Below are positions 11,106 to 22,072 of a stretch of 64,000 nt of DNA, piece after piece. The stretch covers positions 1,253,185 through 1,317,184 of the forward strand of contig JABAKD010000021.1 of the NCBI GenBank assembly GCA_012845835.1, written 5' to 3'. The notes beneath the pieces were generated by a model. It worked only from the letters and a program-made list of their open reading frames with translations. It did not search any database and was not told where the DNA came from. Position 1 is the first letter of the stretch; every line of letters starts with the position of its first letter. Both the position numbers and the translations under genes were made by a program. This stretch comes from Undaria pinnatifida (Eukaryota > Sar > Phaeophyceae > Laminariales > Alariaceae).

Positions 11106-12089
11106 ATGGACGGAACAACAAACAACTTTCACGTTGTCTTGAAACAAATATCAAAATCCGACGGCAAAGGGGCGGACGACTTTCTTGAATGGAGTTCCAA
11201 GCTTCGTGTCAGTTCCAGCATCTACAACAGAGCCATATTTGACATCCTGCAGGGGCAAGAGCGACCGTCGGAGACCGAGGACAGTCAGGCCACTGCTCTT
11301 GCCGCGTGGGATGCCGCCAGCCAGGATGTTTTTAGCATACTGTTATATTCGACTGGCGGCTCAGCCTTCTTCGTCGTATGGAGATTCGAGGGCGCCACAC
11401 TCGTGCATGCAGCAGGACATGGATAACAGGCGTGGACAGCGCTGCGTAAGAAATTTAAACGGAGTTCGCGCGAAGCAATTCGCGCGGAGTATTCCAAAAT
11501 GAACGACACTCGAATGCGTTCAGAACAAGACCCGGACGAGTACCTCAACATCATGGATAGCTGCCGTGATCGGCTTGACGTGTGCGACCCACCAAAGGGT
11601 CCCACAGATCGTCAGTATGAGGATGTTATAGTGCATGCTATACCGCCCGAATGTAAGGCAATTCGACAAGCCCACCTGGATAGAGGAGACTTCGGACTTA
11701 CCGATATCCGGCGTATGATGGCGGCCATTTTCGCAGAGTATCTGGCCCGTTCAATTCGACAAGCCCACCTGGAGAGAGGAGACTTCGGACTTACCGATAT
11801 CCGGCGTATGATAGCCGCCATTTTTGCAGAATACCTGACCCGTTCACGTTCTGATTCATTCAGGGGTATCGCAGGATGTGATGCCTTCATGAAGGCAATG
11901 ACCGGCGACCGCAATGACATCAAGTGCCACTTTTGTGGCCGTGTCGGTCACTTGAAAACTAAGTGCCCCCTGGGCGTCAAGCAGCAGAAGGAAAATAACG
12001 TACTGCAGCCGCAGCAGCGAACAGAACAACAAAACAACCCACGCAGACAGCACCAACGAAACTATGGAAGCGGGCGAGGTCCCGACTGA
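11106..12089 (+). mobile_element. Copia gag-like region with CCHC zinc knuckle
   Basis: Fossil gag. A CCHC knuckle (CHFCGRVGHLKTKCP) lies near the end and a Gln-rich tail follows. A 31-residue segment beginning IRQAHL is tandemly duplicated in frame (about 11,660-11,847). The region is followed directly by the inserted family C MITE. Confidence 0.7.
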
Positions 12090-12338
12090 TTCTACGATAG
12101 CCCACCCCAAAACCGGCGATGTTTTTAATCAAACGTTTCATGGCTGATCCACACGGCAAAACATTCTATGAAAAAAAATCTTCACATATGTTCTTGCTTG
12201 CGAAAGGCTATCGAACGATGATATTCGGGGTGGCAAGGGGCATCTCATTTCAGGAGATATCGCCGGGCCTGGTTTCAAAACCGGCGATTTCGTTCAAGAA
12301 TAGTTGGGGGGGCTACCCTAGAACGACTCTCCTGTATG
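12087..12338 (+). mobile_element. MITE family C, copy 1 (inside copia)
   Basis: The left end reads GACTGATTCTACGATAGCCC and the right end GGGGGGCTACCCTAGAACGA, which are inverted terminal repeats of about 25 bases. An inner inverted pair, AAAACCGGCGAT, is also present. The body is about 250 bp with no coding capacity. Its position shows it landed after the copia element did. Confidence 0.75.
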
Positions 12339-12389
12339 GTGCTCATACCTTAAAACAACCTCCCGTAGCGACCCCAAAAACTGCCGCGC

Positions 12390-14061
12390 TAGGAGGCGAA
12401 TATGGGCTGACGGCAAAGCTCACATTGCTGCAACCAGCTCTTCGCGGATTGTGGAAATCTGCAGCGCAACTGCCTTCCAGAACAGGACGACCATCCGGAA
12501 CACCCTTACATCTCCTTCACAGCGACCGAGGTTCATCTCCCACGGCAGCAATTGCCGCGGGGCAAAGCCACAATGAGGAAACTTGGCCATTCGGCTTACT
12601 GTCACATCGCGTCCTTGGGCATTGGGCGAACGCGCCAAGCCCGCGATCTCTTTTGGAGTTCAGGAAAAACCGGACTTCACCTACATGAACGGGGGGACGG
12701 ACGGTGAGGGCGGATCGCGCAGTGACAACAGCGTCGACGACAGCTTCTGTTCACGCAAACAAAATTATACAGGATGTGAAATACTATGCGAGTGCTTTGA
12801 ACCTCGACGCCAACGACCCACTACTTATCCCTACACTTGGGTTTTTTTTGCCTGGGGGAGCCACACCGCGGTGAATCATCGTCTGCAGCTACATCTGTAC
12901 CTGGGCCTGCACCAAAAACGGCGTCAGCACCCGTGTCTGCGCCGGCGGCACCGCAAGCAACCGCCAAGGGAACCAACGGCGACGCCATGCGTCCCGGTAT
13001 TTCCCGCGCCGTTACTCGCAGCCAAGTTCATTCTTCTGCAGCGACAGACCATCGGGCAAAAAGGAACAACCGCGCAGCTTTGGCAGGTATCTTCCAGAAG
13101 GACACGGTTCAACAGGCGCACAAGCTAGGATCTCCCAAACTAGGGTCTTACCCAAATTGGACATTGCGCACCAATTCGATGACAATTTCAGCACAGAAAA
13201 CACCTTCGCCACCGCCAATACGCAAGGAAGCTTTTCGGCGGGGGAGCAAAATGAGAAAATCCCAACACCTTCAAGACGGCTATGGGCCTCGCACAAGCGG
13301 CGCATTGGAAAGCGGATCTGACAGGGAGGTCGTAACCCTGGAGAAGCACGGCGTCTACGAACTGATACCAATCACCTCAGTCCCGACAGGACAGAGGGTG
13401 ATCGGCACGCGGTGGGTAAACAAAAAGAAGCAGATGGCACGCACAAAAGCCGTCTAGTCGTACAAGGGTGGTTTCAGGTCCTTGGAACGACTGCGGCGGC
13501 ACCTTCGCGCCCCTATGCAGACCTCAGGGTACCCACATGTGATGCTGACGATCGCGGTGGAACTGGAACACGAGTTGTTCATCCTAGACGTCCAGACGGC
13601 ATTTCTGAACGCCGACGTGGAGGAAAGCGTTTTAGCCAAGATGACCCCCGGCTACGAAATGGCCGACAAGTCCGGACTTCCTCCTGCCATGAATCTCAAG
13701 ACGAGTTTGTACGTCTCCGGCAGAGCCCGAAGAATTGGTTCGGCACGATGGACCATCACCTCGCCGAAATCGGCAACTGGGCTTTGCCATTCTTACGCTG
13801 TACGTGCATGACGTTCTTCTACTGGGCGCGAACGAGCAGCTGCTGAACACGCTCACGAAACAGCTTGTGGACCGTTTCGAGATGACGGGCATAGGCGACG
13901 TGTCGAGGGTGCTCGGCATGAACGTAACCCGTGACCGCAAGGAAAATGACAACCACCATCCACTACGCGAACACGCAAGACCACCTTGCCGACATTGGGA
14001 CTAAACATCTCAATAGACAACGTCACCGGGATCTCATCACCAAAATCAGGGGCTTTGGAGC
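12390..14061 (+). mobile_element. Copia pol remains (integrase-side, reverse transcriptase, RNase H)
   Basis: Fossil pol with several breaks. Recognisable pieces in copia order are the start of the reverse transcriptase (VIGTRWVNK near 13,400), LFILDVQTAFLNADVEE near 13,580, the catalytic-region YVHDVLLLGA near 13,800, and the RNase H end (HLADIGTKHLNRQ near 13,985-14,020). A region around 12,590-12,700 may be the pre-integrase part. No intact protein is encoded. Confidence 0.7.
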
Positions 14062-14817
14062 CTGAACGGCAACAAAGACCTTGTCCTAGATTGGCGTCTT
14101 TGTAGGCACTAGCTTTTGATGTGTGAGACGATCAACTCGCTAAGAGCACTGGCATCCAAGAATGGGGGAAGGGGGTTACGTATTTACCGTAATATGGTCC
14201 GTAGGATAAGTTCGGTTGGGATTAGCGGATAACCAGTGCACTCGGGTTAATCACCGAAGTTAAGGGTGTGTTGGTTATTTGAATTGCACGAGAAGCAGTA
14301 GATTTGCTGAGTCGCAACCTTTTCAGTGTCCTCAGTCTTGGAGTCCTGACACAATTCGGAACCATTTGCACCAACTGTTTCGCGATTAGATTCCCAGCTC
14401 CAATATCGGTCATTGTATAATCGTTAGCTTTTGATTCGGATGGAATACACGGGACACGGAAATTCGAGTTATTTGAATTGCGCGAGCAAGTCTGCATTAC
14501 ACCTCAGGAAATGACATGCATGCGTCGTATCTCTGACTGGTGTGTAACTTGTTTTCAAGTGGGACGTGAAATTGAATGAAATTCGATGTGCCACTTCCAT
14601 TGTGGGGGGATAATGAGGATACAGGTTTTAGACTACCAGTTATCAAGGCAATGTTCAGTAGCATTGATTGGTTCATTGTCGTACTCGTAGTCGTAGCAGA
14701 ACTAGAAAGCAACATATGAGCGTAACAGCTGAACCGGAACGTTCTAGGAGGAAATGTTCTAGCAAAGCGGCGGGATTACCACCTGTTTGACTACTGCTGG
14801 TATAGTTCGAGAAAATC

Positions 14818-15143
14818 GCATCGTACCAGGTAGTCGAGTTCTCGAGATTAGAGGCTTCTGGAACGAGAAGCGCTCTAGATGTTGAGAGGGATGACGCGGG
14901 TGGCCCCACCCCATTCACTATTTTCTCATCCTTCTGTTCTTCCTCGTCAGTTTTCAGTGTCCCCTGAACTTCGGACACAGTAGTCCATTGTTCTCAAGCA
15001 TTTACTTTCTTCGCCGAAACCGCCAGATAAAATATCCATGTATTCTGCGTCGTGCATCTTGCACGCTCCTTCCGTTAGCTAAACTGATGCCAGTGCCAGC
15101 CTGTGCTACGAGGAAAGGTCGCATCGTCACAAACGCCAAAACC
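14818..15143 (+). repeat. Right LTR of the copia element
   Basis: It is the partner of 9,785-10,107 with the same order of words and scattered differences. A TACCAGGTA palindrome sits at its start (14,824-14,832). Confidence 0.7.
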
Positions 15144-15174
15144 TCTACCGTACTGTTATAGTAGCACGCCACGG

Positions 15175-15290
15175 TAGACGCGTGCTACGACAGAGGTAGC
15201 ACCTTCTGTTTTTTTGTTTTCTGCATGACGCGGTCCCTTAACCCAAAATCGCTAATCGCCGGAATGTCATTCTCTTTTTCTTATCATGAG
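15175..15290 (-). mobile_element. MITE family A fragment
   Basis: Begins GACGCGTGCTACGACAGAGG and continues with the right-end half of family A in reverse (CCTTAACCCAAAATCG). It is truncated before the middle of the element. Confidence 0.55.
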
Positions 15291-15339
15291 CTTTACCTGA
15301 ACCTCGGCCGCGGGATTGTACTTTTTGGGGTGCATTTTT

Positions 15340-15592
15340 GACGCGTGCTACAATAGAGATGTGCGCACCACTTTTTTTTCTGAGGTTCTTCATTTCGGGC
15401 GCTTAAGACCTCTCCCAAAAAACCGATTTGGAGGAGATTAAAACCGCTAGCGGGTGAACAATCACATGGCCTAGGTACACATCGGAAATCGGGCATAAAA
15501 AGTGTTTAATTTCCGACGAGTTTGGGTTAAGGAGCCCCGTCGTTCAGAAACCATTTCAGACGAAAGGTGCTGCCTCTATCGTAGTGCATGCG
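15340..15592 (+). mobile_element. MITE family A, complete copy
   Basis: About 253 bp with terminal inverted repeats (GACGCGTGCTACAATAGAG on the left; CCTCTATCGTAGTGCATGCG on the right). The inner GGGTTAAGGAGCCCC site, hit by TTAA mini-elements in other copies, is empty here. There is no coding capacity. Confidence 0.75.
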
Positions 15593-16314
15593 TCCTTTAG
15601 TATATTCTAAACTGTTGATTGGGTGGGGTATGGAGCTCTCGAAGTGAGGAGCCCCCGAAAAACAAGGTGGTGCACCTCTATATAATACCGTACAATGCGT
15701 CGGTAGGGGTAGAGCTTTTGGCTAAAATATTTTCTGATTTACGAGACTCACTTGACTCAAATAGTCCGGAAAAAAAAAGGTGTTGTCACTGTTTTGTCAA
15801 ACGGTTGTTTTGTATAACTACGAAGGCCACGAGTTGGCTTGTTCGTCGGATTGCACTTTCAGATTGCTTCAAAACACTAAAGCTAAGGCCATAGAGGGGG
15901 GTCACTTTTGGGACACAGGTGTTTTGGCCGTGGCTCGGGGGTCACTCGCGCGAGGAGTGACCCCCCTGCTCATTTTGCGATATATATTTAGCTTTTCGCG
16001 TTATTTTTATGCTTTGTCATCTGAATCCCGCGCAACAATCTGGAATGGAAGGCTACGCTGCGCCAAAAAAAATATATATATATATACATATACATAACCT
16101 GAAGTCATTTTGTCAGCTAGGTGCAGAGTCACTCGCGGGAGTTGCTCAGACCCGGTAGTGAAAGAAGGGGGTGTATCATAACATCATCGAAACATCCCCC
16201 TGCTAATATCATGCCGTACCTTAGCCTTCGTCAAAAATCAATGCTTGGGTGGAGCATAGACATCCACACGTGAGGAGCTCGTGAGAAGGAAGCGCATGCT
16301 ACTACGGTAGAGAT

Positions 16315-16578
16315 GAGTCTTACTACGGTAGCCCCCCCAACTTTTCTTTAACGAATGTCGCCGGTTTTTTTAACCAGCTCCCGGCCGTATCTCTTGAGAA
16401 TACGGTAGCCCTTGCCACCTTGATGTCATCGTTCGATAGTCCTTTGCAACCAAGGAACTACAGGAAGGTATTTTCTTCGTAGCATCATTCCTCGTGTCGC
16501 GCAGCCATGAAATGTGCGCGCGAAAGGAAATCGCTGGTTTGGGGGGGGGCTGGGGCCTATCGTAGAATCAGTCAGGTG
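16315..16578 (-). mobile_element. MITE family C, copy 2
   Basis: Left end TGAGTCTTACTACGGTAGCC; right end CCTATCGTAGAATCAGTCA; inner AACTTTTCTTTAACGA and GAAATCGCTGG as in the other three copies. It is in inverted orientation relative to the copy at 20,610. Confidence 0.75.
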
Positions 16579-17661
16579 CCCTTATTTTTTCTAATACTAC
16601 GCCTCACTTGATTAGCTCTATACTTGACCCAAAAACACGCGCAGGACGGGGGGAGGGGGCGGGGGCGGTAATAGACTCATTTTTGCATGAGGCGGCAGCT
16701 GAAAAGAACGCCGCCGGTGAACTTCAAGTTAGTGTACCGGAACGGGCACCCCAGCGCACAGCGGCGGGTCACAAACGTTCCCCAGCATCATCAGGACCGC
16801 CTTGAGCTGAAGATGGGTCACCGAAAGAGGTGGAGGATGTTTACGCCCTTTTCTAAAAAATGTGTGTGACTGTCAGGATTTCGAAATACCGGTCATGTCC
16901 CCGAGACTGCTTGTTTGGGGGGGGGTCGCTGCTTTGGCGTTTCCTGCACATGACAGGTCAGATGGGGGGAGGGGGTAGCACCCACGGGGGGGCTTGCTCG
17001 CCCGCCTCCCCTGGGCACTAGTTTTAAACACATACGCGAGTCCACACGGTGTCAACAAAAACTGTTGACATCACAGTTCCCGCCGCTTGCTCCACGCCAA
17101 CGCCTTACACCCACCCCGTCGTTTAGTGTGCATCTCCAGACATCGACCCTCCTGCCTCCACGCCTGACCTGTTGCTTGAACATGAGGTAGATCCCTGATC
17201 GGTTCTCTGGCTGGGACCTTTCCCTCCAGCACGCACTGCGCGCACGCCTCCGCAAGCGATCCCCCTCCCCTTGCGAAACCGCATGGTAGTAGTGTATCGA
17301 ACAAACGTTTTTCATCGACTCTGTCTAGTGCCTCTCGCCCCGTGAGCGGATATATAGCGCGCTTTTATTGTGGCTATCTAGCCCTTGTCCTGACCCCGAC
17401 CCGGACCCCGACCCAAAACAGGAGCCCAAAACGGGCCAGAAACCCCGGTTGCGCCGCTTTCGAATCCTCTTTACCTTAATGTGGTTCATAGGTTTTGGGC
17501 CGAGATTTCCGATCAAAAGACGACAACGTTTCCCCACTGACTGGAACAACGATTGTGAGAAAAACACTCCCGGACAGGAGGAGTGAAAGTTTCCTGGCTA
17601 TCGCTGCCTAGTTCTTTTTACGAACTACCAATAATACTGGAGCCGACATGCCTCCTCGCAT
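16579..17661. other. Unassigned DNA with CCCGACC-rich patch
   Basis: No gene is supported. A patch at 17,378-17,460 (CTGACCCCGACCCGGACCCC, then AAACGGGCCAGAAACC, then GTTGCGCCG) recurs at 38,340-38,420, so it is a dispersed repeat related to degenerate telomere-like sequence. Confidence 0.45.
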
Positions 17662-17664
17662 CGA

Positions 17665-17925
17665 CGCGTGCTACGACACAGGTGCACCACTTTTTTTTTT
17701 AGGTTCCTCAATTCGGGAGCATAAGACACTCTGCTCTCTCGAAAACTGATTTGGAAAGAAACAAAACTGCTGTATGATACCAGATGAAAAAGCTCATACA
17801 TAAGGCCTAAGTATAAAACGGGAATCATGTACGAAAACAAAAATGGCGTATTTCCGACGATTTGGGGCTAAGGAGCTCCGTCATTCAGGAACCGTTTCAG
17901 GCGAAAAATGCTACCTCTATCATAG
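17665..17925 (+). mobile_element. MITE family A, complete copy
   Basis: Starts GACGCGTGCTACGACACAGG and ends with CTACCTCTATCATAGCA. The body matches the 15,340 copy, including GGGCTAAGGAGCTCCGTC. Confidence 0.7.
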
Positions 17926-18340
17926 CATAAGGTGAAGAAAAAAAAGTCCCGTGATAAAATTGCATTCCCGGTCGAGAAGCTGCCAAAACCTAGTCTCATG
18001 TTATTGGGCGGGGACACAGAGTGTCCCCTGCAGCAGGTCTTCCTATCGAGCAGGTCCTCGGTGAGTACTCACTTTCTTAGCCGTAGCAGCAGAGAAGCAG
18101 CCTTCCTTATCGTTTCCACAGAGCCCCGGATAGCAGCTGAGAACCGAGGCGCATGCGCCTCGGTTCCATTTTCTGACTACCCAGGATAGATAACGCCAAC
18201 CCATCACACGAAGACGGTTAATTACCTTTCCAATCAGAAAATTGCAGGCCTTCATTAGGCCGTACCCGAACACTAGTATGTCGTTCATATTGTAGGATAA
18301 AAAATGGATACTTTTACATTACACTGTAGGTTTTACGGTG

Positions 18341-18500
18341 ACGCGCGTGCTACACGATAGAGAAAGTGTTTTTTTGTTTGGGGGGGGGGGGGTTGTTTTC
18401 TGAATGACGAGGCTCCTCAACCCAGAAATGGTCGGGAAGACTCGTGCCGCGATAGAGATAAAGGTGGCACTTGTTCGCGTTCGCGTCGCGCCAACAAATA
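18341..18500. mobile_element. MITE family A, rearranged fragment
   Basis: GACGCGCGTGCTACACGATAGA at one side, a T/G-run, and TTCTGAATGACGAGGCTCC as in the reversed right half. A second partial terminus (CCGCGATAGAGATAAAGGTG) follows. Confidence 0.5.
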
Positions 18501-18664
18501 TTTTCTGGATTTCGGGACCCCTTGAACCCCAGCACCGCTGGACAATTACAAGTACCTGTGGTATGTCGTTTTATTTTTCAACCTTTTTTTTTTCGTGTTC
18601 TACCTAAGACACATCATGGCTTTGTTCGTAGATAGAGAGTTGCGCTGAAGTTCACTTTTCTCGA

Positions 18665-18945
18665 ATGAGTCGTTCTACGGTAACCCCGGGGGCCCAACTT
18701 TTCTCTAACGAAAAATCGCCGGTTTTTGAAACCTGCCTACGGCCGCATCTCCTGGAATACGGTGCCCCTTGCCACCCTCCCCGACGTCATCGGTCGATGG
18801 TCCTTCCTCCGCGAACAAGAAAATGTTTGACAATTACTTGTATGATTTTCACAGCATATTTCCTCGTATTTGAGCATCCCCGAAACGTTCACCAAAGAAA
18901 TCGCTGGTTTTGGGGTGGGGGGCGATCGTGGAATCAATCGAGACT
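18665..18945 (-). mobile_element. MITE family C, copy 3
   Basis: Left end TGAGTCGTTCTACGGTAACC; right end GATCGTGGAATCAATCGA; inner AAAAATCGCCGGTTTTTGAAA and AAATCGCTGGTTTT. It is about 280 bp and non-coding. Confidence 0.75.
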
Positions 18946-19055
18946 AGATCAGGTTTTTTCAAAAGTGAAGAGCCCCCCCCCCCAAAAAAAAACAGTAGTG
19001 AGACCTCGCACCTCTACAAGTACAGTACTCTGGATCACTCTCTCGTTTTGCAGTA

Positions 19056-19235
19056 CAGTAGGTGGCCCTATATAGGGCGGGTCATATAGTGCGGGTGTCC
19101 GATATTGTGCGGGTGAAATCGTTTGGCACAACATAGACCCCTCTATAGTGGCCGATGTTTATATAGTGCGGGTGCCCGGTATAGTGCGGGTAATTTTTCG
19201 TGACACATACCCGCACTATATAGGGCCACCTACTG
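19056..19235. mobile_element. 180-bp palindromic-ended mini-transposon
   Basis: The ends CAGTAGGTGGCCCTATATAG and its complement form terminal inverted repeats of about 27 bases. Inside, the word TATAGTGCGGGTG recurs three or four times. A TA precedes the left end, which would suit Tc1/mariner-type insertion, but the right flank reads TC, so the target duplication is not proved. Confidence 0.65.
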
Positions 19236-19567
19236 TCTGAACAAAAATGTCCAGGCTGACCTCTCTAGGGCGCCATGGGTCATCAAGTTAATATTAAACT
19301 ATTAATAATTTTTTTTTTGCCCTCCGACAATATTGCGTAGAGATGCCTTTCCGATGCAAATCGGTTTTATCCTTCCATAAATCAGGAGTAGTAGCACCTA
19401 ATATGAAGTCGAATGATCGCACCATAAAAAAAGCAGTGGTATCTTCCGCCAACCATTTGTGCCCATTTCCCTTTCCTTTCCTTTCCCCACACCTTCTCCT
19501 TGTATCTACTATTATTATTTCCTTTCCCTGTAGTATATGTTTTCGCTTGATGAGAGTCTATCTATTA

Positions 19568-19690
19568 TCGACGCGAGCTACGATATCCAGAGGTGGCACT
19601 TTTTGGCGACGACGATTTCTGAGTGACGGGTCGCTCTACTCAACCCACACGGTAGATCGTCGGAATTTCGCTAGGCTAGAGCTGTTTCTG
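19568..19690 (-). mobile_element. MITE family A, half copy
   Basis: GACGCGAGCTACGATATCCAGA, then GGTGGCACTTTTTGGCG and TTTCTGAGTGACGGG, as in the reversed right half of family A. Confidence 0.5.
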
Positions 19691-20039
19691 CACGATTTTG
19701 GAGAAGAAGTGCCTAGGTCATGAGATTTCTTCATCGATCGGGTGTACTCTCGTGGCAGCTTTTTTGTTTGTTTCTGTTTTTTCTCCAGAAGAAAGAAGTT
19801 CGTTTTTGGAAAGGTTTAAGGAACCTCAACAAGTAAGTGCGGGAACCTCTGAAAAAAAAGAAATGCACACCTCTGTATCGGGTTGCACTTACTTATCGGT
19901 TTGAACTCACCCCGGAAGTTTCTCACTTTTTCGAGTGAGCTCAACCGAATTAGAACGTCAGAAGGCCAGAAACACCATATATATGGCCCAAAAAGTGCAG
20001 CCCCTACCGTGGGATGACTCCGAGCATCATCAGATCAGT

Positions 20040-20275
20040 CCCTGAGGTCCTCACATGAGGAGCTCGATATCTCACCCGATACTACATGACTTCGAAGACA
20101 TTCGTTCGCACATCCCGACCATGCTTCTACATGCCTTAGTCCAAAAATGTCATGTACTCGTGAAATTACTTCATTGGCCGGCAGTTCCTCACGTGAGGAA
20201 CTCAATCGCCCAGGGACGTTTTGGCGCAATCATACAACTGCAACCCCTACCGTTACCGTGGGATGACTCCTCCGT
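20040..20275. repeat. Dispersed repeat with GAGGAGCTC and CCCGATACTACATGACTTCG
   Basis: The words TCACATGAGGAGCTC, CCCGATACTACATGACTTCG, CTCGTGAAA, TCACGTGAGGAACTC and CAACCCCTACCG recur in the same order at 30,985-31,170 and 31,140-31,390. No coding capacity was recognised. Confidence 0.6.
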
Positions 20276-20609
20276 CAAACTATGATTTGTATTCTGGGCG
20301 GAATGTAAGAACTCCTTGTTACTCCTTTCGGAGGCCAAGTGAACATGGTTTATACACAGGAGTGACCAAAGAGGTCACCAGATTCGAGATGTTATCTCTA
20401 CCGTCTCCGTTACGACCAAGCTTACGGCATGATATCAATAGGGAGGATGTTATGATGATGTTATGATGATGATGATGATGATGACGATGTTAATTAATAC
20501 CACTTAGGGTTAGTGTTTAGAGTATGCCATGGTATTAGTAGGGGCGATGTTATGATGGTCGGGTACACATCTGGAGCGGAATTGCTTTTTCGTCGGATAA
20601 TTAGACTGA

Positions 20610-20866
20610 TTTTTCGATAGCCCCCCCTAAACCAGCGATGATTGTGTTGAACGAACGAACGTTCCATGGCTGCTCGACACAAGGAAGGAAGGATACTACG
20701 TGTTGAAAAAAATATATCCATATATTTTCTTGTGTGCAACGGTCCAACGATTGAAGATGCCGGCTTGTCGAGGGACGCCGTGTTTCAGGAGATACGACCG
20801 GGAATTGGTTTTGAAACCGGCCATTTCGTTCAAGAAAAGTTGGGGGGGCTGCCGTAGAACGACTCA
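20610..20866 (+). mobile_element. MITE family C, copy 4
   Basis: Left end TTTTTCGATAGCCCCCCC; right end GGGGGGGCTGCCGTAGAACG; inner ATTTCGTTCAAGAAAAGTTG. The interior matches the 12,087 copy. Confidence 0.75.
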
Positions 20867-21315
20867 GTAAGGCTGCGGCATGGTGCCAGTAGGGGGAAGG
20901 TTATGATGATGCTAACACCACTTAGGGTTGGGGTTAGAGTACGGCATGGTATCACTAGAGGGGATGTTATGACGGTGCTAAAATCACTTAGGATTAGGGT
21001 TTGAGTACGGCATGGTATCAGTAGGGGGGGGGGGGTACATGAAGCGAAGAAAATTGTTTTTTAGGGAAAGGCTACGACGCGTGCTACGGCAGAGGTGCAC
21101 CACTTTTTTTCTTCAAGGTTTCTCCATTTCGGGAGCTCAAGACCTCTCCCAAAAGCTTATTTGTGTATAGAGAAGATCAAAACTGCTCCGCCGGATGACA
21201 CGCGCTACGATAGAGGTGCCCCACTTTTTTTCTGAGGTTTCTCAATTTGAGAGCTTAAGACCTCTCCCCAAAAACTGACTTGGAGAATAAGAACATCTTG
21301 CTACCGGATGAATAG

Positions 21316-21687
21316 TGTTATAAGGCTTAGTTTGGGTAAGCTATTGGTTAACCTTTTGCAAGTGGTCAAACGGACTAATACCCCACTAATACCTCAACAA
21401 ATGGCGTCGTCGACAGACCATGGGTTTTGGGGTCGTGGGTTCGATCCCCACATCCACCATAATATTTTTTTTCAGATTTTCCCATGGCGAACTTGAAAAA
21501 TACTCTCCCCGGTATACCCAGGAAATGAAACGGCTTGGATATATTGATAGGTCCGCCCGTATATCCGGCCGACCTGCTATCCCGCCGTTTCAGGGGGGGA
21601 GAGTGTTATAAGGCTTGGTTTGGGTAAGCTATTGGTTAACCTTTTGCAAGTGGTCAAACGGACTAATACCCCACTAATTCGTTAACA
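21316..21687 (+). mobile_element. TRIM: 372-bp miniature LTR retroelement, looks whole
   Basis: Two direct repeats of 84 bp (21,316-21,399 and 21,604-21,687) begin TGTTATAAGGCTT and end in AACA, with only a handful of differences. A purine tract (AGGGGGGGAGAG) abuts the right repeat, and TGGCGTCGTCGACAG, a candidate primer-binding site, begins three bases after the left repeat. Flanking 5-mers are AATAG and AATGG, a near-perfect duplication. The 204-bp interior has no open frame and carries a tRNA-like T-arm and acceptor end (21,435-21,459). The class is terminal-repeat retrotransposon in miniature. The insertion looks young and depends on enzymes from another element. Confidence 0.8.
21435..21459 (+). 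other. tRNA-like T-arm and acceptor end inside the TRIM
   Basis: GTGGG-TTCGATC-CCCAC forms a perfect 5-bp T-arm with the invariant TTCGA loop, followed by ATCCACCA. No matching 5' acceptor strand lies at the right distance, so this is not a complete tRNA gene. It may be captured tRNA sequence. Confidence 0.6.
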
Positions 21688-22072
21688 AATGGGTGCAACA
21701 CAGTAAAGGTAGTCCCACGGCGCCTAACATACAACGAAAATCGCGAACAAAATATGGTAAATATTTCCGACGAATTTTGGGTTGAGGAGCTCCGTCATTC
21801 AGAAACCATTTCCACCAAAAAAAGGTATACCTCTATCGTAGCAAGCGTGTCGGATGAAAAAAATCCCATGGCCTAAGTACACGACGAGAATCACGCAGAA
21901 GAAAATATGTATCGTTTTTTTCCGACGATGTTGGGCCCGTCACTCAGAAACCTTTTTCGCCAAAAAAAGGTATACCTCTACCGTAGCGTGTATCCTACGG
22001 CCATGCATGGTATTATTACATGCTAAGGGGGATGTTCTGGTTATATTTTGGTGATGGTGTGATGATGTTACG

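Larger units (their letters stand above)
9785..15143 (+). mobile_element. Ty1/copia LTR retrotransposon, broken
   Basis: A fossil copia element about 5.3 kb long. Two direct terminal repeats of about 325 bp bracket a leader with tandem repeats, a gag-like frame with a CCHC knuckle, and pol remains in copia order ending in reverse transcriptase and RNase H. By eye the terminal repeats differ at about one base in eight, so the insertion is old. The coding part has many breaks. A family C MITE sits inside it (12,087-12,338). The stretch 14,062-14,817 before the right repeat is unassigned. Confidence 0.8.
21199..21850 (+). mobile_element. MITE family A, inner copy with 7-bp target duplication
   Basis: Ends read CACGCGCTACGATAGAGGT and ACCTCTATCGTAGCAAGCGT. 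CGGATGA occurs directly on both sides (21,192-21,198 and 21,851-21,857), a clear target-site duplication of 7 bp, possibly 8. A duplication of that size suits hAT-type transposition. The element is split by the TRIM at 21,316-21,687. Confidence 0.8.
21076..21994 (+). mobile_element. MITE family A, outer copy of a three-level nest
   Basis: Starts ACGCGTGCTACGGCAGAGGT and ends ACCTCTACCGTAGCGTGTAT. It is split after CCGGATGA by a second family A copy (21,199-21,850) and resumes at 21,851 with CGGATGAAAAAAATCCCATGG. Confidence 0.75.

Noticed and set aside
14222-14715. Two minus-strand frames inside the copia element
   Set aside because: The compositions look fairly protein-like, but I recognise no motif, and a repeated GTTATTTGAATTGC word suggests repetitive DNA.
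21354-21460. Free-standing tRNA gene
   Set aside because: The T-arm and acceptor 3' strand are good, but no pairing 5' acceptor strand exists at the right distance, and the segment lies inside the TRIM.
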